Source of the DNA: Nocardia vulneris | GTDB lineage: Bacteria; Actinomycetota; Actinomycetes; Mycobacteriales; Mycobacteriaceae | Reading direction: 5' to 3' | DNA: 64,000 bases | Assembly: GCF_001613425.1 (NCBI RefSeq) | Contig: NZ_BDCI01000001.1 | Location: 62,001 to 126,000, forward strand | Shown here: piece after piece, positions 26,379 to 34,893 of the stretch | Position numbering within the stretch: position 1 is the stretch's first letter | Layout: each line of letters opens with the position of its first letter | Notes under the pieces: model-generated | What the model was told of the DNA's origin: nothing | The model's input: only the letters and a program-made list of their open reading frames with translations | Database searches by the model: none | Made by a program: the position numbers and the translations under genes

Positions 26379-27023
26379 ATGCGCAAGCGAAATGTCGTGC
26401 ACGCGTTGCTCGAGCGAGCGGGCGACGGCTACGCGGCGCAGGCCGGTATCGACCTGGCCGACAAACCCGCGCCACTGTTCCAACTGCTCGTGCTCGCCGA
26501 GCTGCTGAGCGCCCGGATCTCGGCGGATATCGCGGTCGCCGCGGCGAAGGAGCTGATCTCCACCGGATACCGCACCCCGCAACGGATCGCGGACGCGCAA
26601 TGGCAAGAACTCGTGGACGCGCTGGGCCGCGGGCACTACCGGCGCTACGACGAGAGCACCGCGACGCGCCTCGGTGCGAACGCGAACATGGTGCTCGACA
26701 AGTACGGCGGTGATCTACGCAAACTGGCTGAGGCCGCCGAACAGGACCGGGCACGTGCGGCGCAGCTGCTCCAGGAGTTCCAGGGGATCGGGCCCACCGG
26801 CAGCGATATCTTCCTGCGTGAGGTCCAGGACGTATGGACGTGGGCGCGGCCGTATTTCGACGAACGCGCCAAGAAGGGCGCGCAGCGGGTCGACCTGCCG
26901 ACCGATTCCGGTCAACTCGCCGCGCTCGCGCCGGACGGCCGAGTCGGCGCGTTGGCCGCGGCGCTCGTCCGCGTCGCACTGGACGACGAATTCGCCGAGC
27001 AGATCCGCGCGGACGCGCGCTGA
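26379..27023 (+). CDS. HhH-GPD-like protein, endonuclease III superfamily, atypical
   Basis: This 214-residue, all-helical protein resembles the HhH-GPD base-excision fold: FQLLVLAELLSARISADIAVAAAKELISTGYRTPQRI, then LGRGHYRRYDEST and a helix-hairpin-helix turn FQGIGPTGSDIF. The lysine found at the hairpin in endonuclease III (GVGRKTA) is replaced (GIGPTGS), and the four C-terminal cluster cysteines are missing. It may be a monofunctional glycosylase-like protein or a non-catalytic DNA binder. The ATG at 26379 has AGGAGGAGG upstream. It follows the NDH-2-like gene by 11 bases and is convergent with the GCS2 gene. Confidence 0.7.
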   Translation: MRKRNVVHALLERAGDGYAAQAGIDLADKPAPLFQLLVLAELLSARISADIAVAAAKELISTGYRTPQRIADAQWQELVDALGRGHYRRYDESTATRLGANANMVLDKYGGDLRKLAEAAEQDRARAAQLLQEFQGIGPTGSDIFLREVQDVWTWARPYFDERAKKGAQRVDLPTDSGQLAALAPDGRVGALAAALVRVALDDEFAEQIRADAR

Positions 27024-27027
27024 GCCG

Positions 27028-27062
27028 CCCGGCCAGCGGCACTGCGCCCGGCTAGCGGCACT
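27028..27062. repeat. 16-base near-perfect direct repeat between convergent gene ends
   Basis: CCCGGCCAGCGGCACT at 27028-27043 recurs with one change (CCCGGCTAGCGGCACT) at 27047-27062. The second copy contains the TAG stop of the minus-strand GCS2 gene. The change between the copies (C to T on the plus strand) creates that stop. This suggests a local duplication at the gene end. Confidence 0.6.
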
Positions 27063-28158
27063 TCTCCAACGTGGCGTCGGCGAGTTCTGCCACCACGTCG
27101 GTCACTCGACCGTTGTTCCGGAAGGCCGCGAGCTGCCGCCGGGCGCCGTTGCCGCGCTCCAGCACCGTCGCCACCGCATCCGTCACAAAGGCGCGATCCC
27201 CCAGTTCGTCGAGGGCGGGCGCGACATGCTCGAGCAGCGCGGACAGTCGTGCCGGGGCCGGCTCGACGCGCCGGGACACCGGATCGAGACCGTTGCCGTC
27301 GAGTCCGAAGCGGGCGGCGTTCCAATAGGCCGCGCGCAGCACCTCGCCGGGGACTTGCGGCGCGCGTTCGCCGCGCTCCAGCGCCGCCCGCGCCATCATC
27401 GCGGTGGCGCGCACCAGCGTGGCCAGCAGGGCGGTCTCGGTGACGGTGGCGGGCACGTCGCTGACCCGGACCTCGACGGTGGGAAACGATTCGGAAGGCC
27501 GGACGTCCCAATAGACCATCTTGGTATCGAGAATGTTGCCGCCGGCGATCATCATCTCCACCATCGCCGCGTAGTCGGCGGCGGAGTCGAAATAGGGCGG
27601 CGGACCGGCGCTCGGCCAGCGCCGCCACAGGATGCTGCGCCAGCTCGCGTAGCCGGTCTCGGCCGCGCGATAGATCGACGAGTTCGCGGTGAGCGCCAGA
27701 TACACCGGTAGCCACGGCCGCAGATAATTGCTCACCTGGATCGCCGTCTCGCGATCGGGCACCGCGACGTGCACGTGACAACCGCACAGGCCCTGCTCGT
27801 GCGCGATCATCCCGAACGTGTCGGCGATGCGCTGATAGCGCTCGGTGTCGGTGACCGGGAACCGCTCGGGCACGGTCGGCGGCACCGCGACGGCCAGCAG
27901 ACGGGTGCCCGCCTGTTCCGCGCATTCGGCGACCTTGCGGCGCAACTCGGCGAGTTCGCCCAGCAGCGCGGGTGTTTCGCTGTGCACGCCGGTGCTGGTC
28001 TCGACCTGGCACGAGGTCAGTTCGAGTTGCAGGTCGACGCCGCGTTGCTCGGCCGCGGCGGCCACCTCGGTGTTCTTCGCGACGGGGGCACCGGTAACCG
28101 GGTCGACGAGCAGGAACTCCTCCTCGACACCGACGGTGATCGTGGTTGCGTCCAGCAT
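27052..28158 (-). CDS. Carboxylate-amine ligase / glutamate-cysteine ligase family (GCS2, YbdK type)
   Basis: The protein (368 residues) matches the GCS2 family: TITVGVEEEFLLVDPVTGAPV at the start, ELTSCQVETSTGVHSE, CGCHVHVAVPDRETAI and a TVEVRVSDVPATV ligand region. YbdK-like enzymes weakly ligate glutamate and cysteine; in actinobacteria related proteins act on other amino acids or have unknown substrates. It starts 9 bases after the stop of the topoisomerase gene, so the two are probably co-transcribed. It is convergent with the HhH-GPD-like gene. Confidence 0.85.
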   Translation of the reverse strand: MLDATTITVGVEEEFLLVDPVTGAPVAKNTEVAAAAEQRGVDLQLELTSCQVETSTGVHSETPALLGELAELRRKVAECAEQAGTRLLAVAVPPTVPERFPVTDTERYQRIADTFGMIAHEQGLCGCHVHVAVPDRETAIQVSNYLRPWLPVYLALTANSSIYRAAETGYASWRSILWRRWPSAGPPPYFDSAADYAAMVEMMIAGGNILDTKMVYWDVRPSESFPTVEVRVSDVPATVTETALLATLVRATAMMARAALERGERAPQVPGEVLRAAYWNAARFGLDGNGLDPVSRRVEPAPARLSALLEHVAPALDELGDRAFVTDAVATVLERGNGARRQLAAFRNNGRVTDVVAELADATLEKCR

Positions 28159-28167
28159 TCCAGCTCC

Positions 28168-29178
28168 TCAGTTCGTGGTGCGCAGCAGGCGGATCACCGC
28201 GCGCTCGACCGTGTTCTGGCGTTGCTCATCGGAACCGCCGCGGGCCGCGCGGCGTAAGGCGGCCGAGATCGTCGCGCCGCGCTCGAAGGCGGTCAGCACG
28301 CGGGGATCCACATAGGACGCCCGGGCGACGGCCGGGGTATTGCCCAGCGCCGCAGCGACATCGGCGATCACCGTGCGCTCCACCGCTTTGCGTCGGCGCT
28401 GCGAGTCCGGCCGCTCGACCGCGCCGAAGCCCGCCGCGGCCAGTACCGTGCCGTGCCACGTGCGCAGATCCTTTACGCTGCAGTCGCTTTCGGACCACTC
28501 CCGGAACAGGTCATTGATATCGTCGGCATGCAGCTCGCAGTACCGCGACCCTTTCCGGTAGACGAGCAGCCGTGGCGAGTCGTGCCGGCAGCGGCGCAGC
28601 GATCGCACGACGCGCGCGGAGTCGGCGTCGCGAATCCGCACCCGGCGCTGGATACCGCCCTTCGCCGGATAGTCGAACGACATCTCGGCACCGGAGAGCC
28701 GAACCTGCGCACGCAGCAGGGTCGCGACCCCGCGTGTCCCGTGCTCCTGCGCGTATTCCTCACCGCCGACCCGGAATACGCCCTGATCCACCAGCGTCAC
28801 CGCGAGCGCGGCCACCCGTCGCAGCCCCAGGCCCGGCTCGGTCAGTTCGGCGTGGATGCGCCTGCGGAGTTCCGGTAGTCCGGCGGCGAGGTCGAGGACG
28901 CGATCGAACTTCTCTTCGTCACGTTCCTTGCGCCACTGCTCGTGATAGAGGTACTGGCGTCGGCCCGCGGCGTCGACCCCGACCGCCTGGATGTGCCCGT
29001 TGTCGTGCGCGCAGATCCACACCTTGCGCCAGGCGGGCGGTATGACCAGGCCACGAATGCGCTCCAGTGCCGCCTCGTCCACGACCCGGGCGCCCTCGGT
29101 GCTCACGTAGGAGAAACCACGGCCGCGCGCCACTCGGCGCATGCCGGGGCCGTACGGCGTGCTGCGTCGCAGCCGCAT
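28168..29178 (-). CDS. DNA topoisomerase IB (poxvirus-like)
   Basis: This 336-residue protein is a bacterial type IB topoisomerase, which relaxes supercoils by a 3'-phosphotyrosyl intermediate. It has the N-terminal RGFSYVS...RIRGLVIPPAWRKVWIC, the QYLYHEQWRKERDEEKFDR stretch, active-site Lys/Arg regions, TWHGTVLAAA, and the nucleophile Tyr289 in ASYVDPRVL. The ATG at 29178 has GAGGAGG eight bases upstream; an open frame further upstream is not protein-like. It is divergent from the CYTH-CHAD gene with 131 bp between them. Confidence 0.93.
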   Translation of the reverse strand: MRLRRSTPYGPGMRRVARGRGFSYVSTEGARVVDEAALERIRGLVIPPAWRKVWICAHDNGHIQAVGVDAAGRRQYLYHEQWRKERDEEKFDRVLDLAAGLPELRRRIHAELTEPGLGLRRVAALAVTLVDQGVFRVGGEEYAQEHGTRGVATLLRAQVRLSGAEMSFDYPAKGGIQRRVRIRDADSARVVRSLRRCRHDSPRLLVYRKGSRYCELHADDINDLFREWSESDCSVKDLRTWHGTVLAAAGFGAVERPDSQRRRKAVERTVIADVAAALGNTPAVARASYVDPRVLTAFERGATISAALRRAARGGSDEQRQNTVERAVIRLLRTTN

Positions 29179-29309
29179 GTCCGCGCACCTCCTCGGTCGT
29201 CCGTCATGGGTGGCTAGCTGGACGTTCCCCGGGAGGAGGGAGACAAACAGGGCGCCCACGCAGAGCCGGATGTCCGTTTGGCGCGCAGTGCGCCGGGAAC
29301 GCCACAAGG

Positions 29310-30740
29310 ATGAAGGACTCTCTCGAACGTGAAACGAAATGGGAGGTCGACCGGGCCTTCGCCCTTCCACCGCTCGACGATCTGGTGCCCGGCGGGCGGG
29401 TCGAGTCGACGGCGGTGGAGCTCACCAGTACCTATTTCGACACCACTGCCCGCGATCTGCTCGCCCACGATCTGGTGCTGCGGCGCCGGGCCGGCACCGA
29501 CGAATCCGGCTGGCAACTGAAGATCCCGCGCGACGATGGCAGGCTGGAGCTGGTCGCCGCGTGGTCCGACGAGCTGCCGGACGAACTCGCCGACGTGGTG
29601 ACCGGCGCCGCCCTCGGCCGGCGGCTGCACGAGGTCACCACGATTCACACTCTGCGCAACCGGCACCGGGTGTTCGGGCCGGACGGCGACCTCGTCGTCG
29701 AGGTCGATGACGACACCGTGCGGACCGCACCGGGCGACGGGTCCGCGGCTGCCCTGGCCTGGCGGGAGATCGAGGTCGAACTCGGCCCGCGTACCGCCGC
29801 CGCGCCCGCCGCACTGCTGGACCGGCTGGCCGCGGCGGGCGCGTCGCGGTCGAAGTATCCGTCCAAACTGTCGCGTGTGGTGCCACCTCGGGACGAACCC
29901 ACCGGGGCACGTTCGAAAGCGGAGCGAGCGATCCACGAGTACCTGAACGCTCAGATCGATGTCGTCTTCGCCGGAGACCTCGCGCTGCGCCGTGGCGACG
30001 ATCCGATCCACGACACCCGCGTCGCGACCCGGCGCCTGCGTAGCACGCTGCGCGTCTTCGGAAAGCTGCTGAACCGCCCGGTGATCGAGGGTATCGCCGA
30101 CGAATTGAAGTGGTATGCCGGACTGCTCGGCGAGGTGCGGGACTGCCAGGTGCAACGGGCCCGTCTGGCCGCCGAGATCGAGGAGCTGCCACCGGAACTC
30201 GTGCTCGGCCCGGTGGCCGGCCGGATCGATGCCACCCTGCTCGAACGGCAGCTGACCCGCCGGGCCGCCCTCGCGGCGGCGTTGGATTCCCCGCGCTATC
30301 TGGCGCTGCTCTCGGCGCTGCAGGCGTGGAAGTCGCAGCCGCCGTTCGCGGTTCGGGTGCGCAAGGGCGAACTGGTGCGGCGCGCGGGCCGGGCAGCACG
30401 CAAAGCCGACCAGCGGCTCGCGGTGGCGCTGGACGACCAGCGCGACGAATCGCTGCACCGGGCGCGCAAGGCCGCCAAGCGCGCTCGGTATGCCGCCGAG
30501 GTGCACGCACCGGTGCATCGGCGCGCCGCCGCGAAGTCGAACATCAAGTACTACAAGAAGCTCCAACGCGTGCTCGGCGACCACAACGACGGCGTGGTCT
30601 CGGCCGGACTGCTGTGGCGCCTCGCGACGGCGGCGGGCACGACCGGCGGTGAGAACGGCTTCACCTACGGACTGCTCTACGCGAACGAGCAGCACGCGGC
30701 CGAGCGGGCGCGGCGCCTGGTGGCCGAGATCGCCCGCTAG
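29310..30740 (+). CDS. CYTH and CHAD domain protein
   Basis: The 476-residue protein joins an N-terminal CYTH triphosphate-tunnel domain (ExExK as Glu6, Glu8, Lys10; about 1-195) to a C-terminal CHAD domain (about 205-476) rich in conserved basic helices such as IHDTRVATRRLRSTLRVF and LHRARKAAKRARYAAE. CHAD domains bind inorganic polyphosphate, and linked CYTH domains hydrolyse triphosphates. Hence a role in polyphosphate metabolism or stress storage granules is likely. The ATG at 29310 was chosen because the CYTH signature begins there, although only a weak GGGAA is upstream. Confidence 0.9.
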   Translation: MKDSLERETKWEVDRAFALPPLDDLVPGGRVESTAVELTSTYFDTTARDLLAHDLVLRRRAGTDESGWQLKIPRDDGRLELVAAWSDELPDELADVVTGAALGRRLHEVTTIHTLRNRHRVFGPDGDLVVEVDDDTVRTAPGDGSAAALAWREIEVELGPRTAAAPAALLDRLAAAGASRSKYPSKLSRVVPPRDEPTGARSKAERAIHEYLNAQIDVVFAGDLALRRGDDPIHDTRVATRRLRSTLRVFGKLLNRPVIEGIADELKWYAGLLGEVRDCQVQRARLAAEIEELPPELVLGPVAGRIDATLLERQLTRRAALAAALDSPRYLALLSALQAWKSQPPFAVRVRKGELVRRAGRAARKADQRLAVALDDQRDESLHRARKAAKRARYAAEVHAPVHRRAAAKSNIKYYKKLQRVLGDHNDGVVSAGLLWRLATAAGTTGGENGFTYGLLYANEQHAAERARRLVAEIAR

Positions 30741-30790
30741 TTGTGGTCCCGGTGGAACTCTGCGAGTGGCTTTATCGGACAAAGGAATTC

Positions 30791-30809
30791 GGAACCATAT
30801 CCGGGTTCC
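30791..30809. promoter_or_regulatory. GGAACC-N7-GGTTCC inverted repeat upstream of exported hydrolase
   Basis: GGAACC at 30791-30796 and GGTTCC at 30804-30809 form a dyad; a further GGTTCCAG at 30827-30834 is followed five bases on by GGAAAG. The word GGTTCCAG also forms the arm of the palindrome at 7707-7723 near the IclR gene. It lies about 120 bp before the hydrolase start. This is an operator candidate on symmetry only. Confidence 0.35.
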
Positions 30810-30926
30810 AAAGTTGACCCGTCACCGGTTCCAGTACGGAAAGTGGTGGCGTGACAAGGACATTCGCGTCATTACGACGACTCTTCCGCTTCCCTGCGAC
30901 CGAGGTGTGGGATAGCGTGCGCGAGT

Positions 30927-31922
30927 ATGAATTTCGTGCGAGGAACCGTCGCGATAGCGGTGGCCGCCGTGCTGGCCTCGACCGGTATCGCACAGGCTGC
31001 ACCGGCCGATCCGGGCCGCTGCCAGGACTTGCTGCTGCGGGTGCCCGACGGGGAACTGGGTGCCCGAATGTGCCTGCCGGCGCAAGCCACCGACACCGTG
31101 CTGGTCTTGCTGCCCGGCGCGGCGACCAATGCCCGGTACTGGGATTGGCCCGCGGCCGGCGAGAAATACAGCTTCCGGCGCGCCCTGAACGCCGCGGGCT
31201 ACGCGGTCGTCTCGGTGGACCGATTCGGCACCGGCCGGAGCTCGCGCCCGCCGAGCGGCAGCGTCACCTCGCCCCGGGAGGCCGACGCGGTGACCGGGAT
31301 CATCGCGGGATTGCGCCGCGACGGCATGGCGGGACACGCGCCGTTTCGGAAGGTGGTGTTCGGCGGCGTCTCGTTGAGTTCCGGGATCGGGGTGCTCGCG
31401 GCGGTCGGCGGGGCAGAGCTGGACGGTCTGCTGCTGACCGGCTACTCGCACTCGGTGAATCCGTTGGGCACCATGGCCGCCGCGCTCACGTTCCGATCGG
31501 TGGCCACCGACCCGGACCCGCGCTTCGCCGGCCACGATCCCGGCTATCTGACCACCGCCCCGGGCACCCGGCCGGCGAGTTTCGCGGTCCCCGGCACCGA
31601 TCCGGCGGTCCTGGCCGCCGATGAGGCGGAGGTGAAGGACACGTTCACCCTCGCCGAGATGGTCACCGGCCTCGTCACCACCGTCGGTCCGATGACTCGC
31701 CGGATCGGTGTGCCGGTGATGATCGTCAACGGCAGCGAGGACAAGCTGTGTTCGGTATGTGCCGACACGGCGGCGCTGTACGCGGCCGAGGCGCCGTATT
31801 TCGCACCCGCGGCGCGACTTCGGACCTACGTGCTACCGGACGCGGGCCATGCGCTGGTGATCGCGCGCGGGGCCCGCGCGCACCAGGAAGCCGTGGTCGA
31901 CTGGCTGGGTACCCTCGGCTGA
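30927..31922 (+). CDS. Secreted alpha/beta hydrolase
   Basis: This 331-residue protein has a Sec signal peptide (basic MNFVRG, hydrophobic core, likely cleavage after AQA at about residue 24). The mature hydrolase has a nucleophile elbow GGVSLSS, an acid in NGSEDKLCS and His in PDAGHALV, so the triad is complete. The first strand LVLLPGAATNARYWDWP forms the oxyanion side. It probably acts outside the membrane as an esterase or lipase-like enzyme. Paired cysteines (CSVC and near CQD/MCL) may form disulfides. It is convergent with the racemase-like gene, 28 bases away. Confidence 0.82.
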   Translation: MNFVRGTVAIAVAAVLASTGIAQAAPADPGRCQDLLLRVPDGELGARMCLPAQATDTVLVLLPGAATNARYWDWPAAGEKYSFRRALNAAGYAVVSVDRFGTGRSSRPPSGSVTSPREADAVTGIIAGLRRDGMAGHAPFRKVVFGGVSLSSGIGVLAAVGGAELDGLLLTGYSHSVNPLGTMAAALTFRSVATDPDPRFAGHDPGYLTTAPGTRPASFAVPGTDPAVLAADEAEVKDTFTLAEMVTGLVTTVGPMTRRIGVPVMIVNGSEDKLCSVCADTAALYAAEAPYFAPAARLRTYVLPDAGHALVIARGARAHQEAVVDWLGTLG

Positions 31923-31950
31923 GCCCGCTGCCGACGACTGCGCCCGGCCA

Positions 31951-32676
31951 CTACCGGCCGGTGCGAAAAGGACGGTGGCACAGGCTGCGATGCACCATTT
32001 CGGTGAGTGTGACGATGTCGAACACCGGGATGCCGAGACGACGCTGGATCGCGTGCCCGTACGGCACCAGGTCGGTGCATTCGATCACCAGCGCGCCGAG
32101 CGCCGGATGCGCCGCGGCCAGGCGGTCGACCTCGTCGAGCACCTCACGCCCGAGCCGGTCGGCGTCGAGCGCGGTCCGGCGGCCCTCGAGCACGACCTCG
32201 CGGAACTCGGGGTGCGCGTCCATTCCGGCGACGCGGATCGGCAGCGTCTCGGCGCCGATCGCGCGCAGATGCCGCCAGGTCAGCGCGTCCCGTTTGGCGA
32301 CGAGGACGCCGATCTCGCGGTCCGCGGCGATCATGCGACGCACCATCGGCACTTGGATGAGGCTCGAGCTGTACAGGGGGACGCGCACGGCATCGGCCAG
32401 CTGTTGCTGGAACAGGACGAGAAAGCCGCAGCCGCTGGTGATCGCGGCCACGCCGCGGGCTTCGAGTTCCTTTGCGGCGGTGACGAACGGCGCGAGCAAC
32501 GTGGGGTCCGCCTCGGCCACCACCCGCTGCGGTGTCGCGCCGTGCACGACCTGGTAGACGACGGGGAAATCGAAAGTCGACGGATTGCGGATGTGGCCGG
32601 GGAGTTTGGTGAACGCGGTGTCGAGGCACAGCACGCCGATCGTGATGTCGCGCTTGGTGTTCGGGTGTGCGGTCAT
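31951..32676 (-). CDS. Asp/Glu racemase superfamily protein
   Basis: The protein (241 residues) has the two-cysteine arrangement of this superfamily: Cys83 in ITSGCGFL and Cys200 in VIECTDLVPYG. It also has PNTKRDITIGVLCLDTAF at the start and VGVLVAKRDALTWRHL-like strand-helix units. Cofactor-free members racemise amino acids or hydantoins by paired thiols; others are maleate isomerases. It is the last gene of the capsid-containing operon; its ATG overlaps the stop of the FAD oxidoreductase gene (ATGA). It may set or invert the configuration of an amino-acid-like intermediate that the FAD enzyme then oxidises. Confidence 0.78.
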   Translation of the reverse strand: MTAHPNTKRDITIGVLCLDTAFTKLPGHIRNPSTFDFPVVYQVVHGATPQRVVAEADPTLLAPFVTAAKELEARGVAAITSGCGFLVLFQQQLADAVRVPLYSSSLIQVPMVRRMIAADREIGVLVAKRDALTWRHLRAIGAETLPIRVAGMDAHPEFREVVLEGRRTALDADRLGREVLDEVDRLAAAHPALGALVIECTDLVPYGHAIQRRLGIPVFDIVTLTEMVHRSLCHRPFRTGR

Positions 32677-33971
32677 GTCGGCCGCCGATCGCGCCCGCCG
32701 AAACGACTCGGGCGCACGGGAACCGGATCGGTGACCGGTGTCTCGCCCGCGAGCAGGTGCCCGACCAGCTCACCACCGGCCGGCGCGAGCCCCATGCCGA
32801 TATGGCCGTATCCGGCGGCGATGATCAGGTTGCCCGGCCCGGCCCGGCCGATGACCGGCACGCCGTCGGGTGTGCTGGGGCGCAAACCACTCCAGGTCTC
32901 GTGGGTGTGCGTCTGTTCGAGGTCGGGCAAGTAGTCGCGAACGGTGCGCACCATGCGCGCCACCCGGCGGTCGGAGATGGTGTTGCGCATGCCGGTCAGC
33001 TCGAGGGTGCCGCCGATGCGCAGGCGATCGCCCAGCGGGACCAGCGCTACGCGCGCTTCGCTCAACAGGACGGGACGGCTCGGCCCGCTCGGCGGCATGT
33101 CCACGGTGACGCTGTAGCCCTTGATCGGTTGCAGCGGCAGCTCGACCCCGGCCATTCGCGCGCATTCGGTCGACCAGGCGCCCGCGGTGAGGACCACCGC
33201 ACCGGGACGGAGGTCACCGTGAGTTGTGCTGAGCCGACTGATCTTTCCCGCGGTGATCGTGCAGCCGGTGAGCTCGGAGTATTCGCGGATCTCGACGCCG
33301 AGCGCGCGCAGCAGGCGAGCGAACTCGAGCACGAATTCCGGCACCCGCAGGTACGCGCCCTCCGGGTTGTACAGCGCACCGCGGACGGTGAACCGGGTCT
33401 TCGGCTCCAGTTCATCCAGCTCGCCCGGTTCGAGGACGCGCAACGGGATCCCGTTGGCCACCGTGCGGGCTACGGCCGCCCGCGCGGCGGAAAAGCCCTG
33501 GGCGCTACGGTAAGTCAAGACGATGCCGGGCATGGCGAACGTGTCTGCGATCCTGTCGGACTCGCAGAGTTCGAGCAGGATTTCGAGGCTGCGGCGCTTC
33601 ATCGCAGCCAGGATCCGAAATCCCGCCGCCGCGGCCGACGGTGTGCAGGCTCGCCCGAAATGACCGAGCCAGCGCAGCAATTCGCGGTCCGCCCGCGGAC
33701 GCACGTGGAACGGCGCGTCCGGGTGCAGCATGGCGAGCGAGCGCCACGAGCGCATGCCCGGCTCCGCCAAGGGCGCGGCGCCGTGCGTGCCGACGAACCC
33801 CGTGTTGCCGCTGGAACACGACTGCTGGCCGCCGAGCGCGCCGCGTTCCAGCACGGTGACCGCCGCACCGGCGCGACGCAGGTGATAGGCGCAGAACAAT
33901 CCGGCGACCCCGCCGCCGACGACCACGACGTCCGGGTCGTCGCGCACGGGCGGCGTTTGCTCTTCGGACAC
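32673..33971 (-). CDS. FAD-dependent amino acid dehydrogenase/oxidase, DadA-like
   Basis: The 432-residue DAO-family flavoprotein has the FAD motif VVVVGGGVAGLFCAYHL (Gly19-Gly24), SCSSGNTGFVG and the C-terminal WSGLRPSTPDGVPVIGRAG. The latter is the usual second FAD contact followed by AAGYGHIGMGLAP. This matches the D-amino acid dehydrogenase and glycine-oxidase-like group, which convert an amine to an imine or keto acid. It begins 9 bases after the capsid-like gene stop and overlaps the racemase-like gene by four bases. Its substrate is probably an intermediate of the operon's product rather than free D-alanine; that is inference from context. Confidence 0.85.
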   Translation of the reverse strand: MSEEQTPPVRDDPDVVVVGGGVAGLFCAYHLRRAGAAVTVLERGALGGQQSCSSGNTGFVGTHGAAPLAEPGMRSWRSLAMLHPDAPFHVRPRADRELLRWLGHFGRACTPSAAAAGFRILAAMKRRSLEILLELCESDRIADTFAMPGIVLTYRSAQGFSAARAAVARTVANGIPLRVLEPGELDELEPKTRFTVRGALYNPEGAYLRVPEFVLEFARLLRALGVEIREYSELTGCTITAGKISRLSTTHGDLRPGAVVLTAGAWSTECARMAGVELPLQPIKGYSVTVDMPPSGPSRPVLLSEARVALVPLGDRLRIGGTLELTGMRNTISDRRVARMVRTVRDYLPDLEQTHTHETWSGLRPSTPDGVPVIGRAGPGNLIIAAGYGHIGMGLAPAGGELVGHLLAGETPVTDPVPVRPSRFGGRDRRPT

Positions 33972-33980
33972 CGACGCCGC

Positions 33981-34856
33981 CTACACGGTGACGAGGAAGA
34001 AATTGGTCGGCAGATTCACCACGACCCGCTCATAGATCTGCGCCATCACCGCCGCGCCGGGCTCGGTGAACGTGCCCGGTGGCGGTTCGGCGAACCGGAT
34101 CACCGAGCGTCCGGCATCGAAAAGCTGTGCGCCGTGGCCGAAGTCGCCGACGAGGGCACTGCCCGGCTCGACCAAGCGGGTGCGCACGATGAACACGCCG
34201 TTCTGTTCCAGAACGGTCATCAGGGTCCCGGTGCCCATGGCGCGGTAGTAGTCGACCGGGTTGATGATCATGCCGTCCGCGGTGCCGCCCATCTGCTCGA
34301 TCTCGTTGCAGGCGCGCAGGATCGTCGAGCTGAACGGTCCGGCCGAGGTCATCCGCTCGATGCCCGCAATGTTGAGCAGGCCACCCGCGCCCGCGATGAT
34401 CGTGTAGTTCTCCGCTGTGCACAGCCGCACGATCAGGCGATAGTTGATGAAGGATTCGAACGTGTCGGGGTCCTCCCACAGCTGCGGCGGCACCTGGACC
34501 CAGGCGGTGGTGGGGAGCAGTTCCGGGATCGGTGACTTGTGGAACCTGCTGGCCAGCTCCCGGCGGACGTCGGCGCCGTCGATCGGGGCGTCGTCCGCGC
34601 CCGGCGGACTTTCGTGCCAGTAGTACTGCCGTGGATCACGCGACAGATCAATGGCTTTGAGCATATTGCGGGCGGGGTGGCGCGGCTTGCGCCGCGAGCT
34701 GGTCAGCGAGTCGGTGATCGTCACGTCGTATTCGACCGCGGCGTCCAGACCCCGCTCGGCGCAGCACTCCACGAACATCCGTCCGGGGGAGAGTTCCTGC
34801 GCGCGATCCCGGACGACCTGCGCCAGGGTCGATTTCACGCCATCTGTGTGCAGCAT
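33981..34856 (-). CDS. HK97-fold capsid-like protein, probable encapsulin shell (family 3 type)
   Basis: This 291-residue protein reads as an HK97-type major capsid fold without a scaffolding or delta domain. A basic N-arm (1-58) is followed by an extended-loop-like segment (about 60-95). A long spine helix lies around LWEDPDTFESFINYRLIVRL (126-145), followed by AGAGG. An A-domain stretch has DGMIINPVDYYRAM (194-207), VRTRLVEPGSALVGDF (224-239) and AGRSVIRFAEPP (248-259), all classic phage_capsid family signatures. No terminase, portal, protease or tail genes lie nearby. Instead it is the fifth gene of a metabolic operon. That matches the natural-product encapsulins described from actinobacteria: a shell that encloses or organises enzymes. 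It begins 37 bases after the SDR stop. Shell assembly and cargo are untested inference. Confidence 0.8.
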   Translation of the reverse strand: MLHTDGVKSTLAQVVRDRAQELSPGRMFVECCAERGLDAAVEYDVTITDSLTSSRRKPRHPARNMLKAIDLSRDPRQYYWHESPPGADDAPIDGADVRRELASRFHKSPIPELLPTTAWVQVPPQLWEDPDTFESFINYRLIVRLCTAENYTIIAGAGGLLNIAGIERMTSAGPFSSTILRACNEIEQMGGTADGMIINPVDYYRAMGTGTLMTVLEQNGVFIVRTRLVEPGSALVGDFGHGAQLFDAGRSVIRFAEPPPGTFTEPGAAVMAQIYERVVVNLPTNFFLVTV

Positions 34857-34893
34857 GTCTTACTTCCTTCGGTGTCGCCGGCGACAGTGCCGG

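Noticed and set aside
33981..34856. Capsid-like gene as part of a prophage
   Set aside because: There is no integrase, terminase, portal, protease, tail or lysis gene within 30 kb on either side, and the gene is inside a metabolic operon.
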